From positions 1-6,146 of the forward strand of contig LJUY01000090.1 in NCBI GenBank assembly GCA_001304015.1: 6,146 nucleotides of DNA, given 5' to 3'. A model generated the notes under the pieces. That model saw only the letters and a list, made by a program, of their open reading frames with translations, did no database searches and was not told the DNA's origin. The position numbers and the translations under genes were made by a program. Shown here piece by piece: positions 1 to 4,784 of the stretch. The stretch's first letter is position 1. Every line of letters starts with the position of its first letter. The DNA is from a candidate division Zixibacteria bacterium SM23_81. Its GTDB lineage: Bacteria; SM23-81.

Positions 1-281
1 AGCTTGTCCTCTTCCAGGTTTATCCTGGTGTATGTCCTATATTCGGCAAAGACCTCGGCGAAATCACCTCCCTGTCCCAGGGCGACCTCCAGCAGTCGCT
101 CCAGATCTCTCCGCGACAGGTCATGAATGTTCATGTGCTCCTCCTCTGCGGCCTCCGCCATGCTGCCCGCCATTTCCCTTAGGATCATGGGTGAGACACA
201 CAGGATGGCACCGCCCTGAGCTCCCTTCTTGAGAAATTCCCGACGAGGGATCTTCCTGCCTCGGCCATGTCTCCTGCGCAT
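1..281 (-). CDS. TldD/PmbA-family (modulator of DNA gyrase) metallopeptidase with Tat signal, N-terminal fragment
   Basis: The gene starts at an ATG at 281 and runs off the left edge, so only 93 whole codons are visible. AAAGGAG at 294-288, 6 nt upstream, supports this start. Residues 10-19 read KIPRREFLKK, which fits the twin-arginine consensus (R13-R14-x-F-L-K). A short uncharged stretch (20-34) follows, then a possible Ser-Met-Ala cleavage site at 40-42. From about residue 55 the protein matches the start of TldD/PmbA domains: a helix, then GGDFAEVFAEYR (71-82) and a strand ending in NLEEDK. Known members are zinc metallopeptidases acting on peptides, and E. coli TldD/TldE are cytosolic. 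The zinc site lies outside the window, so activity cannot be judged and TldD cannot be told from PmbA/TldE. A second in-frame ATG (codon 50, at 134) has its own strong SD. The family call is good; export is inferred from the motif. Confidence 0.85.
   Translation of the reverse strand, partial: MRRRHGRGRKIPRREFLKKGAQGGAILCVSPMILREMAGSMAEAAEEEHMNIHDLSRRDLERLLEVALGQGGDFAEVFAEYRTYTRINLEEDK
138..145 (-). promoter_or_regulatory. Strong internal Shine-Dalgarno before in-frame ATG at 134 (alternative TldD start)
   Basis: On the minus strand AGGAGGAG (145-138) lies just upstream of an ATG at 134-132; the AGGAGG core is 5 nt from it. This ATG is codon 50 of the TldD-like frame. It falls after the Tat signal and before the recognisable TldD domain. 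Starting here would give a protein beginning MNIHDLSRRDLE, the usual layout of a cytosolic TldD. The site may be chance, because the overlapping codons encode a Glu run (GAG GAG GAG) that resembles an SD. Use in the cell is not shown. Confidence 0.4.
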
Positions 282-300
282 GCGCAGCTCCTTTATGTAT

Positions 301-332
301 GGTGATCCTCACCAAAAGTGAACGAAATTATC
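301..332 (-). promoter_or_regulatory. Possible leader/promoter region of the TldD-like gene
   Basis: Minus-strand GATAAT at 332-327 is one base from the -10 consensus. The -35 position (GTGTTC, 355-350, 17-nt spacing) is poor. Downstream, GGTGA-GGA-TCACC (313-301) is a perfect 5-bp inverted repeat with a 3-nt loop, ending 6 nt before the AAAGGAG ribosome site. The preceding gene has a terminator immediately upstream, so this gene needs its own promoter and this is the best candidate I see. The evidence is weak. Confidence 0.3.
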
Positions 333-355
333 GCCGTTGAGTCTTTCTGGAACAC

Positions 356-389
356 AAAAAACCGCAGAGCGGCCTGCTCCTCTGCGGTT
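356..389 (-). terminator. Intrinsic terminator of the LTD gene
   Basis: Bases 360-369 and 380-389 form a perfect 10-bp inverted repeat (AACCGCAGAG / CTCTGCGGTT) around a 10-nt loop. On the minus strand the stem runs into six consecutive T (361-356), two of which pair in the stem. It lies 27 nt after the LTD stop codon. The plus strand lacks a T-run after the stem, so it should act only on minus-strand transcripts. Confidence 0.9.
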
Positions 390-416
390 CGGTGTCATGG
401 TTGAACACGTTTCTTC

Positions 417-1076
417 TCAACGGAACAACATCTTAATCTTAGACCAAGTAGATCTCTCGGCCACGGGAGCACTTTGGTTAGAGGCCCCCGGAGTGGGGTG
501 AGAGAAGGCCGCGAAATCGGCCGCCGGGTCGTCTGTGTCCCTCCCGTTGGGTTTCCGGCCCAAGCTAGAGCCACTGGGGACGATGGCCGCCCCCCCACTT
601 CCCATCTCCCCACCATCGCCGTACCACATGGCGTCTATATCCCTCTGCCCATCCGCCGAAAGGTGAATATCATCTCCGAATTGGTCGAAGAGCAGCTGCG
701 GGCATTCTCGGCCATATTCGAGAACCTGGGTTCCTGTGGGCACGGTCCAATAGTTGGCAAAGCAATTTCCATCGTGGTCCTTGCTATCGTCTAGATCGTT
801 GACCAATAGCAGATACCCGCCAGCAGAAATGCGAGTATCCATTGGAAAAATCAGTTCACGGCTCTTGATGCTGCCCTCCAGGGGATGATTGGTCAGCACC
901 CAGCCGCCGATGTTCACATCCTCTGGCCCGGGATTGAACAGCTCGACCCACTGAAGGTCATCGCCGTCATCACCCTCAGGGTGATACATCACCTCGTTGA
1001 TCACCACATTGGCGTGACAAAAGCCAGCGGCAAAAAACATGCTGGCTATAGGCAACAGAAGAAGAAACCTTTTCAT
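417..1076 (-). CDS. Secreted single lamin-tail-domain (LTD) protein
   Basis: This encodes 219 residues with a Sec-type signal peptide: MKRF, a hydrophobic core (4-18), and likely cleavage after Cys-His-Ala at 22. The rest is one LTD, an immunoglobulin-like beta fold found in nuclear lamins and many exported bacterial proteins. It opens with VVINEVMYHP (24-33), continues with QWVELFNPG (42-50) and the GGWVLTN strand (57-63), and closes with HPTPGASN (193-200), the usual end motif of the domain. No nuclease, protease or anchor domain is attached; only a 19-residue basic tail follows. The mature part has two Cys (105, 125), which could form a disulfide, and an acidic loop (94-104) that might bind cations. 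An in-frame GTG at 1088 is possible, but it overlaps GAGGAG (1086-1081), so ATG 1076 is preferred despite a 4-nt spacer. The gene is flanked by its own promoter and terminator. Its molecular role is unknown; a surface or envelope role is inferred. Confidence 0.9.
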   Translation of the reverse strand: MKRFLLLLPIASMFFAAGFCHANVVINEVMYHPEGDDGDDLQWVELFNPGPEDVNIGGWVLTNHPLEGSIKSRELIFPMDTRISAGGYLLLVNDLDDSKDHDGNCFANYWTVPTGTQVLEYGRECPQLLFDQFGDDIHLSADGQRDIDAMWYGDGGEMGSGGAAIVPSGSSLGRKPNGRDTDDPAADFAAFSHPTPGASNQSAPVAERSTWSKIKMLFR

Positions 1077-1129
1077 AATTCTCCTCACCCCCCGGGATAT
1101 ATCTCCATTCTTAATCTCGAAGGTGTTAA

Positions 1130-1180
1130 AATATACCCACAGCAGGCGGAGATGTCAAGGATTTTTGTGCGAATTTTTTT
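1130..1180 (-). promoter_or_regulatory. Consensus sigma-70-type promoter with UP-like A-tracts for the LTD gene
   Basis: On the minus strand TTGACA (1158-1153), a perfect -35, is followed by exactly 17 nt and TATATT (1135-1130), which has five of six consensus bases. A7 (1180-1174) and A5 (1166-1162) tracts lie directly upstream of the -35, where the alpha-subunit C-terminal domain binds UP elements. Predicted transcription start is near 1123, giving a leader of about 45 nt to the ATG at 1076. This is the best promoter in the window and predicts strong housekeeping expression. No obvious operator palindrome overlaps it. Confidence 0.85.
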
Positions 1181-1414
1181 GGAAGGACATGGGTACAGGA
1201 GATGACGGTAAGGGGATTATTTTTGAGATTCTTAGGCTTAAGTAGAATGATGCCGATGCTGAGCAGGGGAGAAAATATCTATCGAGAAAAAACGTCTCTC
1301 TTGAAAGGAAGGCACAAATACCTTGGAATTCTCAGCAATCCGTGGCTGCCAATATAGGCTCGATGACGATTTCAGCCTCTAAAAATCTTCATGGCTCTGT
1401 GGGGACGTCTCGAC
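1181..1414. other. Non-coding stretch between the GNAT and LTD genes
   Basis: With the promoter and leader, 1077-1414 is 338 nt without a supported gene. The part 1181-1414 is relatively A/T-rich. It holds no ORF with recognisable protein features on either strand, no tRNA-like fold and no convincing terminator for the GNAT gene. The only pairing I found is weak (four-base arms in the 1320-1355 area), without a following T-run. Confidence 0.6.
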
Positions 1415-1882
1415 CTAGAGATGTGGCAGCTTCTTCTCCATAACCACATCAAATCCCCACGCTCTATCTATTTTACCTGTGAGATGATACCCTAACTTCT
1501 CGTAGAAGTTAATGGCCCACAGAGCTGTTCCCGCGGTGTGAAGCTTCAGTCTGTGGAGATGTTTCTCTCCAGCTTCTTTTTCCAGATGTGTGACCAAGGC
1601 CTTCCCTATCCCCTGTCTCTGATGTTTCGGAAGGATGTAGACCCAATGAATCTGCCCTTCGCCTGCGTTTTTCACGGAAAGAGCGGCGACGCCAACGATT
1701 CTCTGCTCACTCCTGTAGACGTAAAACGCCATTCTCTCAAAGAGTTTCAGGAGCTCTTGCCGAGATAATACGGGGTCTTGAAAATAGTCCTTGGGAATGA
1801 TGCACTTAAAGACCTCTCGATTGCTCGTGTTGATGACTTCAAGAATGTCTTCAAGATCATCGGAACATGCTTTCTCGATCAT
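1415..1882 (-). CDS. GNAT-family N-acetyltransferase
   Basis: This 155-residue protein is a complete single GNAT domain, the usual length for the family. GNAT enzymes transfer an acetyl group from acetyl-CoA to an amine. Motif A is clear: the strand IHWVYIL (78-84), then HQRQGIGKAL (87-96), with the Q/R-x-x-G-x-G pyrophosphate loop at 88-93. Motif B, ALWAINFYEKLGY (120-132), includes Tyr127 where many members place the general acid. The N-terminal part (IPKDYFQDPVLSRQEL, 29-44) resembles a GNAT subgroup with an IPxDxxxxPxxSxxEL pattern whose substrates are mostly unassigned. The start at 1882 gives the normal beta-1 strand; AAAGGG at 1897-1892, 9 nt upstream, is a moderate SD. No signal peptide, so cytoplasmic. 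The substrate cannot be told from sequence, and neighbours do not help because terminators isolate the gene. Confidence 0.92.
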   Translation of the reverse strand: MIEKACSDDLEDILEVINTSNREVFKCIIPKDYFQDPVLSRQELLKLFERMAFYVYRSEQRIVGVAALSVKNAGEGQIHWVYILPKHQRQGIGKALVTHLEKEAGEKHLHRLKLHTAGTALWAINFYEKLGYHLTGKIDRAWGFDVVMEKKLPHL

Positions 1883-2015
1883 AGTATTTTGCCCTTTACT
1901 TTAAATGGTCTCTGGGAAATTGGGTCACGTGATGCCTCTGATGGATACATTCACCCCTCTGCACCCCTTGTCTCCATAGTTACTCTTATGCCCATAAATA
2001 CGTAAACAAGTCCTA

Positions 2016-2058
2016 CTTTGTTTCTTGTCCTCTGGGGACCTCAGAGCCCAAAACAAAG
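2016..2058. repeat. Inverted repeat CTTTGTTT / AAACAAAG with a nested inner hairpin
   Basis: CTTTGTTT at 2016-2023 is exactly complementary to AAACAAAG at 2051-2058. Between them CTCTG (2030-2034) can pair with CAGAG (2042-2046), extended on the plus strand by a G-T and a G-C pair. The right arm overlaps the U-tract of the terminator at 2057-2093. On minus-strand RNA this pairing would therefore compete with, or extend, the terminator. It may be a compound terminator or chance. Confidence 0.4.
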
Positions 2059-2093
2059 AAGATCCCGCTCCGAAAACCAAGCGGGACTCTTCT
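2047..2093 (-). terminator. Intrinsic terminator downstream of the flavodoxin gene
   Basis: AGAAGA-TCCCGCT (2057-2069) pairs with AGCGGGA-C-TCTTCT (2080-2093). This gives a 13-bp stem with one bulged C (2087) and a 10-nt loop. On the minus strand the stem is followed by UUGUUUUGGG (2056-2047). It begins about 75 nt after the flavodoxin stop codon and should end the permease-flavodoxin transcript before the GNAT gene. Confidence 0.8.
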
Positions 2094-2127
2094 GACAAAG
2101 TGGCCGGAAAAAGCCCTTAGCTGGGGG

Positions 2128-2150
2128 GGAAAAAGTCGCTTGACTTTTCC
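2128..2150. repeat. Small A/T-rich hairpin just after the flavodoxin stop
   Basis: GGAAAA(A)GTC (2128-2137) pairs with GACTTTTCC (2142-2150) around a GCTT loop, with one bulged A. On the minus strand it lies 17 nt past the flavodoxin stop and is followed by a C-run, not a T-run. It is therefore not a standard terminator. It could shield the 3' end or pause polymerase ahead of the stronger terminator. Confidence 0.35.
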
Positions 2151-2167
2151 TCTCCGCCAATGACCAC

Positions 2168-2650
2168 TCAGCTTCTCAACCTTTTGGCCAACAACGCCAC
2201 CCTTTTGCCCAGCTTCATGGCATTGCGGGCGGTCTTCTGGTTCGGGGCTCCCGTGCAGGCCACCCCATAGTGGCCAGTGGCATCCAAGGGATCCCCTACG
2301 ACGACCATACCATAGATCAACATGGCCTGGATAATGGAAAAGATGGTGGTCTCCTTTCCTCCGGTGGGATCTGCAGAGGTGGCGAAAGCGGCTCCTATTT
2401 TACCCTCCATTTTGGAGCGGATGCCCACATATTTGTCGAAAACTCCCTTCATCTCCGCGGCCATACTCCCGAAATACACGGGCGAGCCGGCTATGATGCC
2501 ATCGGAAGACAGAAAGTCAGCCTTCTTGACCTCGGACACTGATTTCAAGACGCAGGTCACCTCTTCTACTTCCCGAACTCCCCTGGCAATCGCTTCAGCC
2601 AACTTCTTGGTATTCCCTGTTCTCGAGTAATATATCACCAGAATCCGCAT
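2168..2650 (-). CDS. WrbA-like flavodoxin-fold protein (FMN-dependent NAD(P)H:quinone reductase type)
   Basis: This encodes 160 residues of flavodoxin fold. MRILVIYYSRTGNT gives the first strand and the FMN phosphate loop S9-R-T-G-N-T14. GSPVYFGSMAAEMKGVFDKY (55-74) is the second flavin loop, close to WrbA. The stretch 91-119 (TSADPTGGKETT, then GMVVVG) corresponds to the WrbA segment with GGxETT that contacts flavin in the tetramer. WrbA enzymes reduce quinones with NAD(P)H by two electrons. At 160 residues it is shorter than the roughly 200 usual for WrbA, so flavodoxin or another FMN-binding reductase is possible. The start is fixed by AAGGAGG (2663-2657), 6 nt before ATG 2650; the frame is open to an ATG at 2752, which has no good SD. 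No clear promoter lies in the 119 nt after the permease gene, so co-transcription is plausible. Confidence 0.9.
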   Translation of the reverse strand: MRILVIYYSRTGNTKKLAEAIARGVREVEEVTCVLKSVSEVKKADFLSSDGIIAGSPVYFGSMAAEMKGVFDKYVGIRSKMEGKIGAAFATSADPTGGKETTIFSIIQAMLIYGMVVVGDPLDATGHYGVACTGAPNQKTARNAMKLGKRVALLAKRLRS

Positions 2651-2656
2651 GTTTGC

Positions 2657-2663
2657 CCTCCTT
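2657..2663 (-). promoter_or_regulatory. Ribosome binding site that decides the flavodoxin start
   Basis: AAGGAGG on the minus strand lies 6 nt before ATG 2650. It settles the start in favour of MRILVIYYSRTGNT over the in-frame ATG at 2752, whose extra 34 residues have no flavodoxin counterpart. Confidence 0.85.
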
Positions 2664-2769
2664 AGACCCAAGAGGTGATCGCTCGTATAACCGCTTCTTT
2701 TTGCATCGTACAGTCTCGTCAATTTCCAATGCCCGGCTCTCAGATCGCTCATAGCTCAGAAATTGAAGA

Positions 2770-4608
2770 TCACGAGTCATCACGTCTCCGCTCACCGAGG
2801 AGAACGATATCTCGCAAAGACTCTTTGTTCTTGGCAGCCATCCACCTGTCTTCAAAGTGAGGACTTTGAACGATCTGAGCGATGGCAGCCAGAGCCCGAA
2901 GATGCAGGTTACGCTCGTCTCGGGTGCCAACCAAAACGAAAACGATGTGCACCGACGGAGCTCTTTCGGAAAAGGCGATGCCCTCCCTACAGCGGGCCAT
3001 GAGTACGGCGAAGTTGTGTTCTCCCTCAATGATCACATGGGGTATGGCCAGATTCGGAGTGATCACCGTGCTGCTCTCTTTCTCCCTGGCCAAAAGCGCC
3101 TGAAAAAGTGCCATCCAATCTGTCTCTAGCTTGGCGGACATGGCCTTTGCAGATAGCGCAAAGAACTGCTCAGCAGAAATGCTCTTCTCAATATCCAATA
3201 TGTCGCCCTCTTCGATCATCTGGTCGAAGCGGTCCTTGACGATCTCGTCTCTCTCGCGGACGATTTCCTTCAACTCGGACTCCAGCGAGCCGCTGACCAG
3301 CTCCCTGGCTGTGATTCTCTCAATGAGATGAAGCAGCGCATATTCCTTCACAGCTCTGAAGCGACCGTATAACAGAAAAACACAGAGGCCGCCGAGAATC
3401 AAGAAGGCGCTCATCAGCAGAGCTTCCCCTCCCATCTCCAGGATCAAGAATCCAAAACCAACGATGCCCATGACTTGTATCCACGGATATAAGGGCGTCT
3501 TGAAACGGGGCTGATAATTGACCAGTCGGCTTTCTCTGAGAATGATGATGGAAAGGTTGGCCAAAAGGTAGGTGAGAATGAGGATGGTCGAGGCTGCCTT
3601 GATGAGCACATCCAGTTTCAGAACCAAGGAGAGGGCCACGAAAGTCCCAGTCACCAGCAGAGCGACATGGGGTGTGCCGAATCGAGCACTTACTCTGCCA
3701 ATACACGTGGGCAATAGGCCATCCCGTGACGAGGCCATCAAATAGCGAGAAGCTGCCATTATACCGGCGTTGGCCGTGGTCACGAAAGCTAAAATGGCCG
3801 CCAGGCTGAGCAGGAAGCCACCCCAAGAACCCATGAACACATGGGCAGCATCGGAAATGGGCGTGAGGGAATGGTCGAGGGCAGCGCTGCCTAGAACGCC
3901 GGTGGTCACAAACACCATAAGCGTGTAGAGAACGCTCACAATTAGGAGTGAAAGGATCAGGCCCAACGGGATAACGCGCCCGGGGTTTTTGCCCTCCTCA
4001 GCCATGCTGGCCACCTTGAGGAGGCCGCCATAGGACACGAACACAAAACCCGCCGTGGAGAATATGGCTCCCAGACCATAAGGAGCAAAGGGCTCAAAAT
4101 GACGAATATTCACGGCAGGAAGGCCTTTGAGGATAAAAAGAGACATGCTGATCAGCAATCCGGCTACCAGGATCACTTGAAATCGACCTGCTTCCTTCAC
4201 GCCGATCAGGTTGATGCCCACAAAAAGTGCACATAGGCTCATGGCTAAAAGGTGGATATCGACATCGATGAGGGCTACCGTAAAGGCGGCCATGCCCACC
4301 AGGGCAAAGGCGCTCTTCAACGAAAGGGAAAACCAGCTCAATAATCCGGCCACGGTTCCTACGGCTGGGCCCAATCCGCGGGTGATAAAGAAATAATCCC
4401 CGCCTGCTCTTGGCATGGCGGTGGCCAGCTCTGCGATGCTCAACATCCCGGTGAGGGCGAAAAGCCCAGCCAGAAAATAAGAAAGCACTACGGCAGGGCC
4501 TGCCTGGGCATGGGCAAGACCAGGCAGTATGAAAATACCAGAGCTGATCATCGCTCCTGAGGCGATGCTGAAGACATCGCTTAAGCCCAGTGCTTTACGC
4601 AACTTCAT
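2770..4608 (-). CDS. APC-superfamily amino acid permease fused to a C-terminal PTS EIIA type-2 domain
   Basis: This 612-residue fusion has a permease part (1-415) with about twelve hydrophobic segments. It opens LGLSDVFSIASGAMISSGIFILPG, the broken first helix with the GxxxxxG backbone site where APC carriers bind the substrate amino group. EEGKNPGRVIP (204-214) is another family hallmark. Residues 416-475 form a charged, probably helical cytoplasmic linker rich in Glu and Arg. Residues 476-605 match PTS EIIA of the fructose/mannitol/PtsN class: ESSTVITPNLAIPH (511-524) places the phosphorylatable His at 524, and a second conserved His is at 569 in NLHLRALAAIAQIV. In classical PTS this His takes phosphate from HPr and passes it to EIIB. 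Here it more likely regulates uptake. The transported substrate is unknown. The SD AGGAG (4626-4622) is 13 nt from the ATG, unusually far, but a stop lies two codons upstream in frame. No frameshift is visible across the junction. Confidence 0.93.
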   Translation of the reverse strand: MKLRKALGLSDVFSIASGAMISSGIFILPGLAHAQAGPAVVLSYFLAGLFALTGMLSIAELATAMPRAGGDYFFITRGLGPAVGTVAGLLSWFSLSLKSAFALVGMAAFTVALIDVDIHLLAMSLCALFVGINLIGVKEAGRFQVILVAGLLISMSLFILKGLPAVNIRHFEPFAPYGLGAIFSTAGFVFVSYGGLLKVASMAEEGKNPGRVIPLGLILSLLIVSVLYTLMVFVTTGVLGSAALDHSLTPISDAAHVFMGSWGGFLLSLAAILAFVTTANAGIMAASRYLMASSRDGLLPTCIGRVSARFGTPHVALLVTGTFVALSLVLKLDVLIKAASTILILTYLLANLSIIILRESRLVNYQPRFKTPLYPWIQVMGIVGFGFLILEMGGEALLMSAFLILGGLCVFLLYGRFRAVKEYALLHLIERITARELVSGSLESELKEIVRERDEIVKDRFDQMIEEGDILDIEKSISAEQFFALSAKAMSAKLETDWMALFQALLAREKESSTVITPNLAIPHVIIEGEHNFAVLMARCREGIAFSERAPSVHIVFVLVGTRDERNLHLRALAAIAQIVQSPHFEDRWMAAKNKESLRDIVLLGERRRDDS

Positions 4609-4632
4609 GATTTATAACTATCTCCTGACCCC

Positions 4633-4662
4633 ACTTTTGAAAAGAGATACGTCAAAAGTCAA
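4633..4662 (-). promoter_or_regulatory. Inverted repeat with tandem TTGAC motifs in the permease leader
   Basis: ACTTTTGA (4633-4640) and TCAAAAGT (4652-4659) form a perfect 8-bp inverted repeat with an 11-nt spacer, ending 6 nt before the permease SD. On the minus strand two -35-like boxes overlap it: TTGACT (4662-4657) and TTGACG (4655-4650). Neither has a good -10 box at 16-18 nt. It could be an operator, a leader hairpin near the ribosome site, or chance. The 176-nt gap to the upstream gene makes a promoter here likely, but I cannot place it firmly. Confidence 0.35.
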
Positions 4663-4784
4663 CTGCCCTGCTAGCACCCTGCTGAAGGAGATGTTCATCC
4701 AGACGATCTCGCCCATGGAGCCACGACATAGTCTTTGTGTGTTTCCTAACAAAGCTTCTCCGAGAATACATCGATGAGCTGGCC

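Noticed and set aside
121-315. Minus-strand open frame of 64 codons rich in Gly and His
   Set aside because: It overlaps the TldD-like gene in another frame and has no ribosome site, while the TldD frame has a clear domain, signal and SD.
1077-1088. GTG at 1088 as start of the LTD gene
   Set aside because: The GTG overlaps GAGGAG, which is the evident Shine-Dalgarno for ATG 1076, and starting there adds only MRRI before a complete signal peptide.
1285-1303. Possible terminator for the GNAT gene around the A-run
   Set aside because: Only a 4-base stem (GAGA/TCTC) with the A/T run inside the loop; not a valid terminator shape.
2677-2750. Direct repeat GATCGCTC at 2677-2684 and 2743-2750
   Set aside because: Two 8-base copies 66 nt apart in the permease-flavodoxin gap, without symmetry or a promoter context; compatible with chance.
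2651-2752. 34-residue N-terminal extension of the flavodoxin protein from ATG 2752
   Set aside because: It has no good ribosome site and no flavodoxin-like residues, while ATG 2650 has AAGGAGG at ideal spacing and begins the first beta strand.
2595-3029. Minus-strand open frame of 144 codons bridging the permease and flavodoxin genes
   Set aside because: It is a different frame over the end of the EIIA domain, which has clear homology through to its stop at 2770.
4733-4754. Hairpin CTTTGT/ACAAAG after the YyaL/SSP411 stop as a terminator
   Set aside because: The stem is only 6 bp and weak, with no following T-run on either strand.
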